Of a stretch of 64,000 bases of DNA, positions 1 through 7,398 are shown piece after piece. Location: the NCBI RefSeq assembly GCF_030519475.1, contig NZ_JAUMKD010000002.1, forward strand, positions 367,501 to 431,500, written 5' to 3'. The DNA comes from Micromonospora sp. C28SCA-DRY-2. GTDB taxonomy: Bacteria; Actinomycetota; Actinomycetes; Mycobacteriales; Micromonosporaceae. A program made the position numbers and the translations under genes. The stretch's first letter is position 1. Every line of letters begins with the position of its first letter. The notes beneath the pieces were generated by a model that saw only the letters and a list, made by a program, of their open reading frames with translations, ran no database searches and was not told the origin of the DNA.

Positions 1-111
1 GTTACTCACCCGTTCGCCGCTCGAGTACCCCGAAGGGCCTTTCCGCTCGACTTGCATGTGTTAAGCACGCCGCCAGCGTTCGTCCTGAGCCAGGATCAAA
101 CTCTCCAACAA
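1..111 (-). rRNA. rrs: 16S ribosomal RNA, 5' end (partial, runs off the window)
   Basis: Read on the minus strand this is the start of a bacterial 16S gene. The universal 27F site (AGAGTTTGATCCTGGCTCAG) lies at 85-104, and E. coli numbering puts the mature 5' end near 111. It is followed by the conserved GACGAACGCTGGCGGCGTGC and the variable V1 start. The gene continues beyond position 1, so only about 110 bases are present. The operon is transcribed leftwards, and its leader and promoters occupy 112 to about 655. Confidence 0.97.
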
Positions 112-232
112 AAACTTGTCGAACAGCAATCCCGACAACAAAAGTGTTGCCAAAGGAATCCCAACCAACCAACCCCCAAAGAGAGTCAGCCAGTCCGGGG
201 TATAAATCAAATTGGCACTGGCTTATCAAGCA

Positions 233-254
233 CCCTGTTGAGTTCTCAAAGAAC
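233..254 (-). promoter_or_regulatory. rRNA leader antitermination element (boxA-like)
   Basis: On the minus strand the leader about 120 bases upstream of 16S contains GTTCTTTGAGAACTCAACAG, the conserved sequence found before 16S in many actinobacterial rrn operons. It is thought to act in antitermination and in pairing for RNase III processing of the 5' end. It is clearly AT-richer than its surroundings, as is the rest of the leader (112-260). Confidence 0.7.
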
Positions 255-310
255 AACCACACACCATCCGAAATCCCACCATCTGGGACCCCGTCTGGGG
301 CAACCTCTCA

Positions 311-339
311 AGCCTACCCGGTCCGTTCCGCACCGTCAA
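311..339 (-). promoter_or_regulatory. rrn promoter, proximal
   Basis: Minus-strand -35 TTGACG (334-339) and -10 TAGGCT (311-316) are separated by exactly 17 bases. It is the best consensus match of three promoter-like elements upstream of the 16S gene. Transcription would start about 195 bases before the mature 16S end, so the boxA-like element lies within the transcript. Called by eye. Confidence 0.65.
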
Positions 340-481
340 CCTCGGTCTGAGGTGATCAGCTTGGCTCGTTCCGGACCCACGCCGACGCACGCCGTTGCCG
401 GCGGTCGTTTCTGTCGTGGGAAGCCGCAGACCGGCCGATCGCCGCTTCGCGGCCATCCGCCCGGCTCCTGCCGGCTTCAGA

Positions 482-510
482 ACTCTACCCGGTCAGCTTC
501 GCGATCGCAA
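482..510 (-). promoter_or_regulatory. rrn promoter, middle
   Basis: Minus-strand -35 TTGCGA (505-510) and -10 TAGAGT (482-487) with a 17-base spacer. The identical spacing in all three elements, and the known multi-promoter structure of actinobacterial rRNA operons, support a tandem promoter array. Confidence 0.55.
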
Positions 511-626
511 CCCCGTTTCTCTCGAGGTCACCCGCACCGCCCGATCCCAGTCTCGCTCGGCGTCTCCGCCACGAGCCTGGCGCCCCGTTCTCGGCCGGTT
601 TGCCCGGCCTCCCGCGTGCAGAGAGA

Positions 627-655
627 AAGTTACGCGGCGGGGTCCCGGAAGGCAA
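627..655 (-). promoter_or_regulatory. rrn promoter, distal
   Basis: Minus-strand -35 TTGCCT (650-655) and -10 TAACTT (627-632), again 17 bases apart. It lies between the middle promoter and the degenerate tandem repeat array, which starts about 35 bases further upstream. Confidence 0.5.
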
Positions 656-687
656 ATCAACGCCAGCCAATGGGGCTGGCGCACCGT

Positions 688-1050
688 GCCGGAAGCCCCG
701 GTTCTGGTCCCAACGACAGGGTCCACCCGGGTATTCCGGGCGGCGTCCGTCGCCGGAAGCCCGCCACAGGTCCCAACGCACCCGGCGGTCCAGGTGACCA
801 CACGGCGGAAGCCCGCTACGGGCTCCAACACCAAGGCGCACCGGCGCATTCGAGGTGACCCCTGCGGCGCAACGCCCGCTACGGATCCCAACGCCGGCGT
901 CCGCACCGGCATTCCAGGTGAGGCCCGAGGCGGAAACCCGCTACGGCTCCCAACACCGAGGCCCACGGGTGTGTTCCGGGTGACCCTTGCGGCGCAAAGC
1001 CCGCTCTACGGGTCCCAACGCCGGAGGCCGCACCGGAATTCCGGGTGACG
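688..1050. repeat. Degenerate tandem repeats, about 62-bp period, upstream of the rrn promoters
   Basis: About six imperfect units recur with cores at roughly 691, 755, 807, 870, 932 and 995, so the spacing is 52-64 bases and mostly 62-63. The recurring core is GGAAGCCCGCTACGG followed by TCCCAACGCCGG and then a block like CACCGGNATTCCNGGTGACC. No unit contains a -10/-35 pair on the rrn strand, and no frame looks coding. The array sits where upstream activating sequences of rrn operons are expected; that role is inference. The block from about 1050 to 1281 shows only decayed versions and no other recognisable feature. Confidence 0.75.
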
Positions 1051-1281
1051 CAGGCGGCCCGGGTGCGGCGCCGATTCGGCCGCCACCGGCAGCGCCGGGG
1101 TGTTCCGGCCGTCGACAACGACGCGCCTCCGCGCGCCGCTCCCGGTGCCACCGCTGCTGGTGGCTACCCGAGGATCGGAACGCCCGGTCCGGGCGGAGCA
1201 GCCCCCGGGCACCGCGCCGGCTCCGGGTACTGGCCGGCGCACCGGTCCCGCGAGCGGCTCCGACGTGCCAGAGTGTTCGGC

Positions 1282-1509
1282 ATGGATGACGTGTCCCGGC
1301 CGGCGGCGACGGTGCTCGCCGAAGAGGCGCTGCTCGGCCTGCTGCTGCCGTTCTGGCAGCTGGTCATCGGCGCCTTCGTGCTCTTCGTCGTCCTGGTCTC
1401 GGTGGCCCGGCTGGCGCGGCGCGGGCCCTCCCGGATGAGCACCGCCCTGCTCGTCACGGCGGCCGCGATCGCCGGCTTCGCGCTGGTGGGCGTACTGCTG
1501 CAGGGGTGA
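1282..1509 (+). CDS. Small two-helix membrane protein, unknown function
   Basis: A 75-residue protein starting MDDVSRPAATV. Two hydrophobic stretches, about residues 20-43 and 52-73, are separated by a short basic loop (RLARRGPSR), so it is probably a two-helix inner-membrane hairpin with the loop in the cytoplasm. The Shine-Dalgarno region is weak (a purine-rich CCAGAG about ten bases before the ATG). The gene ends six bases before the convergent nitrilase-family gene. I do not recognise a family. The predicted helices and the third-position GC pattern are the only reasons to call it; the longer upstream reading frame is low-complexity and was excluded. Confidence 0.5.
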   Translation: MDDVSRPAATVLAEEALLGLLLPFWQLVIGAFVLFVVLVSVARLARRGPSRMSTALLVTAAAIAGFALVGVLLQG

Positions 1510-1515
1510 CGGGGG

Positions 1516-2313
1516 TCAGAGCCGGCGGTTGGCCAGACTCGGCAGCTCCGCGCGGATGGTCCGCAGCCGTACCAGGTCGAGATCCGCGACGGCGAAGCCC
1601 GGGCCGTCCGGCACCTGGCTGAGCACCATCCCCCAGGGGTCGATCACCATGCTGCGTCCGAAGCAGGTGCGGCCCGGCTCGTGGTCGCCGGTCTGCCCGG
1701 CGGCGGCGACGAAGCACTGGTTCTCGATGGCCCGGGCCCGCAGCAAGACCTCCCAGTGGTCCCGCCCGGTGTGCAGCATGAAGGCCGCCGGCACCACCAG
1801 CAGATGGGCCCCGCCCTCGGTGGCGAGCTGCCGGTACAGCTCGGGGAAGCGCAGGTCGTAGCAGATCGACAGGCCGACCCGGAGCCCTTCGACGTCGACC
1901 ACCACCGGCTGGTCACCCGGCGCCACGGTGGCCGACTCGAGGTACGACACCCGCCCGGGGATCTCCACGTCGTACAGGTGGATCTTCCGGTAGCTGGCGG
2001 CGAGCGCGCCGGAGCGGTCGAACACCAGTGAGGTGTTCCAGGTGTGCTCCGGGTCTGGGCCGGCCTCGTGGAAGGAGCCGGCGACCAGCCAGATGCCCAG
2101 CCGCCGGGCGAGGTCGGCGAAGAACAAGCCGACCTCACCGTCGACCGGTTCCGGCTCGGGCAGCCCGGCCGCCGGGCCCAGGTAGTCGACGTACTCGGGC
2201 AGGACCGCGAGGTCCGCGCCGGCGGCCGCCGCGCGCTCCACCAGGACCGCCGCGGCGGCGAGGTTGGCCTTCCGGTCGTCGCGGGCGTTGAGCTGGCAGA
2301 CGGCGACACGCAT
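1516..2313 (-). CDS. Carbon-nitrogen hydrolase (nitrilase superfamily, Nit1/Nit2-like amidase)
   Basis: A 265-residue cytosolic amidase of the nitrilase superfamily. The catalytic triad is visible: Glu40 in AVLPEYVDYL, Lys110 in YRKIHLYD and Cys151 in ICYDLRFPELYR. The FPELYR and RKIHLYDVEIPGR contexts resemble the Nit branch, whose members hydrolyse deaminated glutathione or other omega-amides (family knowledge). Since this lineage uses mycothiol, the true substrate is uncertain. It lies 96 bases downstream of clpX on the same strand and may be read through from it. Length is normal for the family. Plain amidase function is well supported; the substrate is not. Confidence 0.85.
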   Translation of the reverse strand: MRVAVCQLNARDDRKANLAAAAVLVERAAAAGADLAVLPEYVDYLGPAAGLPEPEPVDGEVGLFFADLARRLGIWLVAGSFHEAGPDPEHTWNTSLVFDRSGALAASYRKIHLYDVEIPGRVSYLESATVAPGDQPVVVDVEGLRVGLSICYDLRFPELYRQLATEGGAHLLVVPAAFMLHTGRDHWEVLLRARAIENQCFVAAAGQTGDHEPGRTCFGRSMVIDPWGMVLSQVPDGPGFAVADLDLVRLRTIRAELPSLANRRL

Positions 2314-2409
2314 GGCGTTCAGCGTACGGGCGCAGCGGCTACCGCGACAGCGCCGGCTGGCGCGACGGCATGCTCGGCGACCGCCGCCCGGTCGACGGCG
2401 GCCGGCCGG

Positions 2410-3705
2410 TCAGGCGGACTTCTCCTCGCGGTCCCGCCGGGCGCGCCGGCCGGTGAACTCGCGCGGGACGATGGTCGGGTTGACGTTCTCCAGGACGACC
2501 TCGCGGGTGATCAGCACCCGGGCGGCGTCCGGGTTGCTCGGCACCTCGTACATCGTGGAGAGCAGGACCTCCTCGATGATGGCCCGCAGCCCTCGGGCGC
2601 CCGTCCCCCGCAGCATGGCCTGGTCGGCGATCGCCTCCAGCGCCGGCTGGTCGAACTCCAGCTCGACCCCGTCGAGTTCGAAGAGGCGCTGGTACTGCCG
2701 GACCAGGGCGTTGCGCGGCTCGGTGAGGATCCGCACCAGCGCCTGGCGGTCGAGGCTGCGCACGTTGGTGATCACCGGGAGGCGGCCGACGAACTCCGGG
2801 ATCAGGCCGAATTTCAGCATGTCCTCCGGCATGACCTGGCCGAAGATGTCGTCGGTCGACCGCTCGGAGACCGACCGGAGGCGCGCACCGAAGCCGGTGC
2901 CGCCCTGCCCGGTGCGGGCCTCGATGATCTGGTCGAGGCCGGCGAACGCGCCACCGCAGATGAAGAGGACGTTGGTCGTGTCGATCTGGATGAACTCCTG
3001 GTGCGGGTGCTTACGGCCACCCTGCGGCGGCACGTTGGCCACCGTGCCTTCCAGGATCTTGAGCAGGGCCTGCTGGACGCCCTCGCCGGAGACGTCGCGG
3101 GTGATCGACGGGTTCTCCGACTTGCGGGCGATCTTGTCGACCTCGTCGATGTAGATGATGCCGGTCTCGGCGCGCTTGATGTCGTAGTCGGCGGCCTGGA
3201 TCAGCTTGAGGAGGATGTTCTCCACGTCCTCACCGACGTAGCCGGCCTCGGTGAGCGCGGTGGCGTCGGCGATGGCGAACGGCACGTTCAGCATCCGCGC
3301 CAGGGTCTGCGCCAGGTGGGTCTTGCCGCAGCCGGTCGGGCCGATCAGCAGGATGTTGGACTTGGCCAGCTCGACGGCGTCGCTGCCGGAGCCCGGCGCG
3401 CCGGCCGCCTCGGCCTGGATCCGCTTGTAGTGGTTGTAGACCGCGACGGAGAGCGCCTTCTTGGCCTGGTCCTGCCCGACGACGTAGTTGTCGAGGAACT
3501 GGCAGATCTCCATCGGCTTGGGAAGCTCTTCCCACTTCACCTCGCCGGACTCGGCCAACTCCTCTTCGATGATCTCGTTACAGAGATCGATGCACTCGTC
3601 GCAGATGTAGACCCCGGGGCCCGCGATGAGCTTCTTGACCTGCTTCTGCGACTTGCCGCAGAAGGAGCACTTCAGTAGGTCGCCGCCGTCACCGATCCGT
3701 GCCAC
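2410..3705 (-). CDS. clpX: ClpX, ATP-dependent unfoldase subunit of the Clp protease
   Basis: A 431-residue AAA+ unfoldase that delivers substrates to ClpP. The N-terminal zinc-binding domain has Cys13, Cys16, Cys35 and Cys38 (CSFCGKS ... CDECIDLC). Walker A is GPTGCGKT (122-129), Walker B is IIYIDEVD (183-190), and the pore loop GYVG is at 155-158. The start is GTG, preceded by AGGGAGA at a good distance. It follows clpP1-clpP2 in the same direction but is separated from clpP2 by 207 bases with a hairpin terminator, so it is probably transcribed separately. The last 25 residues are rich in Arg/Glu, as is common in actinobacterial ClpX. Confidence 0.98.
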   Translation of the reverse strand: MARIGDGGDLLKCSFCGKSQKQVKKLIAGPGVYICDECIDLCNEIIEEELAESGEVKWEELPKPMEICQFLDNYVVGQDQAKKALSVAVYNHYKRIQAEAAGAPGSGSDAVELAKSNILLIGPTGCGKTHLAQTLARMLNVPFAIADATALTEAGYVGEDVENILLKLIQAADYDIKRAETGIIYIDEVDKIARKSENPSITRDVSGEGVQQALLKILEGTVANVPPQGGRKHPHQEFIQIDTTNVLFICGGAFAGLDQIIEARTGQGGTGFGARLRSVSERSTDDIFGQVMPEDMLKFGLIPEFVGRLPVITNVRSLDRQALVRILTEPRNALVRQYQRLFELDGVELEFDQPALEAIADQAMLRGTGARGLRAIIEEVLLSTMYEVPSNPDAARVLITREVVLENVNPTIVPREFTGRRARRDREEKSA

Positions 3706-3861
3706 CTACGTTCTCCCTGCACTCATCGGCCGGAACCCCGGCCCTGACCTGCGGACGCTGTGCTCCGTCCGTCTCCTTCACCCCGCCGGATCCACCGGCG
3801 AAGCGGCACAGACCCGACGTTACCCGCTGGCGGGGGTTTCTCCGACCCCCAAAACGGGTGT

Positions 3862-3902
3862 GTCAGAGGTCGGCCGGGAGCGATCCCCGACCGACCTCCG
3901 AC
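3862..3902 (-). terminator. Stem-loop terminator after clpP2
   Basis: On the minus strand, 11 bases after the clpP2 stop, a 12-bp stem (GTCGGAGGTCGG pairing with CCGACCTCTGAC, one G-U pair) closes a loop of about 17 bases. Only a weak T-run follows (CCGTTTTGG), as is usual in high-GC actinobacteria. Confidence 0.6.
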
Positions 3903-3912
3903 CCGGAACCGG

Positions 3913-4575
3913 TCAGCTGGCGGCGTTGGCGGCCAGCAGCCCCTTCTTGCGACTGGTCAGGATCGTGTCGACCAGCCCGTACTCACGGGACTCCTCGGCC
4001 GTCATGATCTTGTCACGGTCGATGTCCTTGCGAACCTTCTCGATCGGCTGGTTGCAGTGCCGGGAGAGCATCTCCTCCAGCTGGGTCCGCATCCGCAGGA
4101 TCTCCCGGGCCTGGATCTCGATGTCCGAGCCCTGACCGTAGCCGCCCTCGGTGGCCGGCTGGTGGATGATGATCCGGGAGTTGGGCAGCGCCATCCGCTT
4201 GCCCGGGGTGCCCGCGGAGAGCAGCACCGCCGCCGCGCTCGCGGCCTGGCCCAGGCAGACCGTCTGGATGTCCGGCCGGACGTACTGCATGGTGTCGTAG
4301 ATCGCCGTCATCGCGGTGAACGAACCGCCCGGCGAGTTGATGTACATGATGATGTCGCGGTCCGGGTCGGTGCCCTCGAGCGTCAGCAGCTGCGCCATCA
4401 CGTCGTTGGCCGACGCGTCGTCGACCTGGACGCCGAGGAAGATGATCCGGTCCTCGAAGAGCTTGTTGTACGGGTTCGACTCCTTGACCCCGTACGACGT
4501 GCGCTCGACGAACGACGGCAGGACATAGCGGTTGTGCACGGCCGCGAACTGGGGCGGCAGGCTCAGATCGGTCAT
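3913..4575 (-). CDS. clpP2: ClpP2, ATP-dependent Clp protease proteolytic subunit
   Basis: A 220-residue serine protease subunit. The triad is Ser113 (GQAASAAA), His138 (RIIIHQP) and probably Asp184 (DIDRD). In actinobacteria ClpP1 and ClpP2 form a mixed tetradecamer of two different heptamers, and ClpP2 is the ring that docks the ATPase (family knowledge). The longer N-terminus (VLPSFVERTSYGVKESNPYN) and GQAASAAA, in place of GMAASMG, mark it as the ClpP2 type. It starts ten bases after the clpP1 stop, with AGGAG positioned before the ATG, so the two are one operon. Confidence 0.96.
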   Translation of the reverse strand: MTDLSLPPQFAAVHNRYVLPSFVERTSYGVKESNPYNKLFEDRIIFLGVQVDDASANDVMAQLLTLEGTDPDRDIIMYINSPGGSFTAMTAIYDTMQYVRPDIQTVCLGQAASAAAVLLSAGTPGKRMALPNSRIIIHQPATEGGYGQGSDIEIQAREILRMRTQLEEMLSRHCNQPIEKVRKDIDRDKIMTAEESREYGLVDTILTSRKKGLLAANAAS

Positions 4576-4585
4576 CGTCAGCTCC

Positions 4586-5227
4586 TCAGCTCAGGGTCCC
4601 GGCGCCATCCGGAACCTGGGCGGCCCCGATGATCACCTTGTCGATGAAGCCGTAGTCCATGGCCTCCTGGGCGGTGAACCAGCGGTCGCGGTCCGAATCC
4701 GCCTCGATCTGCGCCTGGCTCTGCCCGGTGTGGTGCGCGACCCGCTCCTGGAACATCCGCTTGGTGTAGAGCATCTGCTCCGCCTGGATGGCGATGTCGG
4801 ACGCGGTGCCGCCCAGGCCGCCGGAGGGCTGGTGCATCATGATCCGCGCGTGCGGCAGGGCGTAGCGCTTGCCCTTGGTGCCGGCGCAGAGCAGCAGCTG
4901 GCCCATGGAGGCCGCCATGCCCATGGCGACGGTCGACACGTCGTTGTCGATGAACTGCATGGTGTCGTAGATCGCCATGCCGGAGTAGACCGAGCCACCC
5001 GGCGAGTTGATCCAGAGGTTGATGTCGCGGTCCGGGTCCTCCGCGGCGAGCAGCAGCAGCTGCGCGCAGATGCGGTTGGCGACCTGGTCGGTCACCTCAC
5101 TGCCCAGGAAGATGATCCGCTCCTTGAGCAACCGGTTGTAGACCGAGTCGTCGAGGTTGCCAATGTTGTCGCCACCGCGGGCCTCGATCGCCCGGAGCGG
5201 CTTCGCTGGGATGTGCATGTCGGTCAT
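4586..5227 (-). CDS. clpP1: ClpP1, ATP-dependent Clp protease proteolytic subunit
   Basis: A 213-residue ClpP paralogue and the first gene of the clpP1-clpP2 operon. The catalytic residues are Ser107 (GMAASMGQ), His132 ([10 protein letters not shown]) and Asp177 (DSDRD). The [14 protein letters not shown] segment and the GLGGTASD loop match the classical ClpP fold. It works with ClpP2 and ClpX (or ClpC, not in the window) in regulated proteolysis. A ClgR-like operator lies about 77 bases upstream of the start. A 173-base gap with a terminator separates it from the trigger factor gene, the next gene upstream. Confidence 0.96.
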   Translation of the reverse strand: MTDMHIPAKPLRAIEARGGDNIGNLDDSVYNRLLKERIIFLGSEVTDQVANRICAQLLLLAAEDPDRDINLWINSPGGSVYSGMAIYDTMQFIDNDVSTVAMGMAASMGQLLLCAGTKGKRYALPHARIMMHQPSGGLGGTASDIAIQAEQMLYTKRMFQERVAHHTGQSQAQIEADSDRDRWFTAQEAMDYGFIDKVIIGAAQVPDGAGTLS

Positions 5228-5303
5228 GGCAGCCCTTCGCTCTCCGTACCGTCCTACCCGACACTAACCGCTCGACCGGGCCGCAGAGTCCCGGTCGGGG
5301 CAC

Positions 5304-5321
5304 TGTTCGCTCTCGGCGCAG
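5304..5321 (-). promoter_or_regulatory. ClgR-like operator upstream of clpP1P2
   Basis: TGTTCGCTCTCGGCGCAG matches the central CGCY-N3-RGCG of the ClgR box described upstream of clp operons in Corynebacterium, Streptomyces and Mycobacterium, with about two mismatches to the fuller consensus as I recall it. Its position, 77-94 bases before the clpP1 start and within the only gap before the operon, is right for an activator site. No clgR gene is in the window. Confidence 0.45.
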
Positions 5322-5353
5322 CTGCGCCGAATGCGTACCCCGGAAAGGGTTTC

Positions 5354-5387
5354 GGCCGCCGTCCACCGCGAGCGGCGGACGGCGGCC
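5354..5387 (-). terminator. Stem-loop terminator after tig
   Basis: An 11-bp perfect stem (GGCCGCCGTCC with GGACGGCGGCC) and a 12-base GC-rich loop, 14 bases past the trigger factor stop on the minus strand. There is no clear T-run. Confidence 0.6.
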
Positions 5388-5400
5388 TCCGCCCCGACGA

Positions 5401-6747
5401 TCAGTGCTCGTGGTCGTGCTCGGCCTCGTTCGCGGCGCGCAGCGCGTCGAGGGTGACCTCGTTGCCGGCGGTGTCGGTGATCTTGATCCGCTCCATGACC
5501 GAGGCCAGCGCCTTGCCGCGCCGGACGTCACCGAAGACCGCGCCGGCCGCGCCCGAGCGCACCAGCTGGTCGTAGTACTGCTGCGGAGCCATCCCGGCGC
5601 GCTGGGCCCGGTGCACGATCTCGTGACCGAACTCGTCGTCGGAGACCTGGACGTCCTCGGCGTCGGCGAGGGTGTCCAGCAGCAGCTGGATCTTCACGCC
5701 CTGGGTGGCCGCCTCGGTCAGCTCGGTGTCGATCTGCTCCTCGGTCTTCTCCTCGGCCGCGAGGTACTCCTCCAGCGAGGCGCCGATCCGCTCGAGCTGG
5801 TCGACCATCGCCTGCTTGCGGCTCTCGACCTCCTCGCGGACGACCCCCTCCGGCGCCGGCACGTCGGCGGCCTCGACCAGCTGCTCGAGGGCCTTGTCGC
5901 GGGCGGCGTAGATCTGCTCGACCCGCTTGCCGCGGGCGACCCGCTCCCGGAGGTCGTCGCGGAGCTCCTGCATGGTGTCGAACTCGCTCGCCATCTGGGC
6001 GAACTCGTCGTTGAGCTCCGGCAGCTCCTTCTCCTTGACGGTGCGCACGGTCACCGCCACCTCCGCGTCGCGGCCGGCGAAGTCGCCGCCGACGAGCTGG
6101 GTGGTGAAGGTGGTGCTCTCGCCGGCGGCCAGGCCGACGAGGGCCTCGTCCAGGCCCGGCAGCAGCTGCTTGCTGCCCACCTCGTGGGAGATGTTGCTCG
6201 CCGAACCGCCCGGCACGTCCTCGCCGTCGACGGTCGCGTTCAGGTCGATCTGGACGTAGTCGCCCTCCTGGGCGGCCCGCTCGACGGTCTTGAGGGTGGC
6301 GAACCGCTCGCGCAGGTTCTTCACCTGCTCCTCGATCTCGCTGTCGTCGATCTGCAGCTCGTCGACGGTCACCTCGACGGTGGACAGGTCCGGCAGGGTG
6401 ATCTCCGGCCGGACGTCGACCTCGGCGGTGAAGTTCAGCGAGTCACCGTCGTTGAACTCGGTGATCTCGACCTCGGGGCGACCGAGGGTCTTCAGGTCGT
6501 GCTCGCGGACCGCGGCGAGGATGTTCTGCGGGATGGCCTCCTGCACCGCCTCGTTGAGGACGGTGCCCCGACCCACCCGCTGGTCGATCACGGCGGCCGG
6601 CACCTTGCCACGGCGGAAGCCGGGAACCTGGACCTGCTGGCCGATCTCCCGGTACGCCTTCTTGAGGCTCGGCTCGAGCTCGACGAACGGCACCTCGATG
6701 GCGAGCCGCACGCGCGTCGGGCTCAGAGTCTCGACGGTGCTCTTCAC
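5401..6747 (-). CDS. tig: Trigger factor, ribosome-associated chaperone and peptidyl-prolyl isomerase
   Basis: A 448-residue protein that binds at the ribosomal tunnel exit and assists nascent chains. The N-terminal ribosome-binding signature is present (VPGFRRGKVPAAVIDQRVGR). It is followed by the FKBP-type isomerase domain (about 155-245, VQIDLNATVDGEDVPGG ... LVGLAAGES) and a long helical C-terminal domain ending in a His/Glu-rich tail (EAEHDHEH). I chose the GTG at 6747 over an in-frame ATG 14 codons earlier, because AAGGAG lies seven bases before the GTG and MKSTVETL-type N-termini are the family norm. It precedes clpP1P2 in the usual actinobacterial order. Confidence 0.96.
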   Translation of the reverse strand: MKSTVETLSPTRVRLAIEVPFVELEPSLKKAYREIGQQVQVPGFRRGKVPAAVIDQRVGRGTVLNEAVQEAIPQNILAAVREHDLKTLGRPEVEITEFNDGDSLNFTAEVDVRPEITLPDLSTVEVTVDELQIDDSEIEEQVKNLRERFATLKTVERAAQEGDYVQIDLNATVDGEDVPGGSASNISHEVGSKQLLPGLDEALVGLAAGESTTFTTQLVGGDFAGRDAEVAVTVRTVKEKELPELNDEFAQMASEFDTMQELRDDLRERVARGKRVEQIYAARDKALEQLVEAADVPAPEGVVREEVESRKQAMVDQLERIGASLEEYLAAEEKTEEQIDTELTEAATQGVKIQLLLDTLADAEDVQVSDDEFGHEIVHRAQRAGMAPQQYYDQLVRSGAAGAVFGDVRRGKALASVMERIKITDTAGNEVTLDALRAANEAEHDHEH

Positions 6748-6800
6748 AGGCGTACTCCTTGACGGATCTCGGTTTGAGTCTGGGCACAATTAGCCCATCG

Positions 6801-6829
6801 AGTGTAGGCGAGCCGGCCGGGCACGCCGG
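6801..6829 (-). promoter_or_regulatory. Possible tig promoter
   Basis: A clear minus-strand -10 TACACT (6801-6806) lies about 50 bases before the tig GTG. The -35 at a 17-base spacing (CCGGCG, 6824-6829) is poor. Confidence 0.35.
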
Positions 6830-6885
6830 CAGCGCCCGGGCACCGCACGAACGGCGGGCCCGGTGGCACCGGCCGCGGACGACAG

Positions 6886-6959
6886 TCGGGGTGGCGGGAT
6901 TTGAACCCACGGCCCCTCGCTCCCAAAGCGAGTGCGCTACCAAGCTGCGCCACACCCCG
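6886..6959 (-). tRNA. tRNA-Pro (anticodon TGG)
   Basis: On the minus strand a full cloverleaf can be folded. The acceptor is CGGGGTG/CACCCCG with discriminator A, the D arm is GGCGCAGCTTGGTAGCGC, the anticodon stem CTCGC/GCGAG has loop TTTGGGA (anticodon TGG), and the T arm contains GGTTCAAATCC. CCA is not encoded. It lies upstream of tig in the same direction. Confidence 0.96.
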
Positions 6960-7060
6960 TGGCGACGAGAAGTGTATGCCGTCGCGCCCCACCGGACGTG
7001 TCGGGTCCTCCCCCAACCCGCCGAACGCATACCAACCGGACACCCGGGCTCGCGTCTCCC

Positions 7061-7110
7061 GCGCCCCGCCCCGCCCCCGCGGCGGGGCGCGGGGCGGGGG
7101 CGGGGGCGGG
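7061..7110. repeat. GC-only inverted repeat with G-tracts
   Basis: A 50-base stretch consisting only of G and C: blocks of CCCCG on the left mirrored by blocks of GGGGC on the right. The plus strand from 7083 has successive G4-G5 runs separated by single C or CGC, which fits a G-quadruplex or a very stable hairpin. It lies between the two tRNA genes, next to the perfect inverted repeat at 7119-7177. No coding frame is plausible here. Confidence 0.65.
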
Positions 7111-7118
7111 ATCTGGCG

Positions 7119-7177
7119 ACAACTTCAGGGAAAGAGTGGCCTCCGCGCGACGGAGGCCACTCTTTCCCTGAAGTTGT
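7119..7177. repeat. Perfect 27-bp inverted repeat (hairpin)
   Basis: The left arm at 7119-7145 (beginning ACAACTTCAGGGAAAGAGTG) and the right arm at 7151-7177 are exact complements around a five-base loop, CGCGA. There is no T-tract on either side. It could be a bidirectional terminator between the divergently placed tRNA-Pro and tRNA-Gly genes, but the unusual length and perfect pairing look more like a dispersed palindromic (REP-type) element. The rest of 6960-7270 holds nothing else I can identify. Confidence 0.85.
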
Positions 7178-7270
7178 GCGGATCTTGGGGATCGACGCGC
7201 GGGCCGCGGCTGCGCGCGCGGTGGAGTGATTGGGTACGCTGTCGGCGCGCCCTGTGCTGTCGGGGCGTAC

Positions 7271-7344
7271 GCGGGCGTAGCTCAATGGCAGAGCTTCAGT
7301 CTTCCAAACTGACGGTGCGGGTTCGATTCCCGTCGCCCGCTCCA
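7271..7344 (+). tRNA. tRNA-Gly (anticodon TCC), CCA encoded
   Basis: The acceptor is GCGGGCG/CGCCCGC. The D arm begins AGCTCAATGGCAGAGC, the anticodon stem TCAGT/ACTGA has loop CTTCCAA (anticodon TCC), and the T arm contains GGTTCGATTCC. The discriminator T at 7341 is followed directly by CCA at 7342-7344, unlike the tRNA-Pro next door. Confidence 0.96.
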
Positions 7345-7398
7345 CCTAAGAAGGCCCGGGTGAACCGCATGATCGCGGCACCTGGGGTCCTCAGCCTG

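Noticed and set aside
688..1050. CRISPR-like array upstream of 16S
   Set aside because: The units are contiguous and degenerate with no unique spacers, no cas genes are near, and repeat lengths vary.
1045..1281. N-terminal extension of the small membrane protein into the repeat region
   Set aside because: The extra 79 residues are Arg/Ala/Gly/Pro-rich and derive from decayed repeats; hydrophobic segments start only after the internal ATG at 1282.
7119..7177. Insertion sequence end or attachment site next to tRNA-Gly
   Set aside because: No integrase, transposase or direct duplication of the tRNA 3' end is present in the surrounding DNA.
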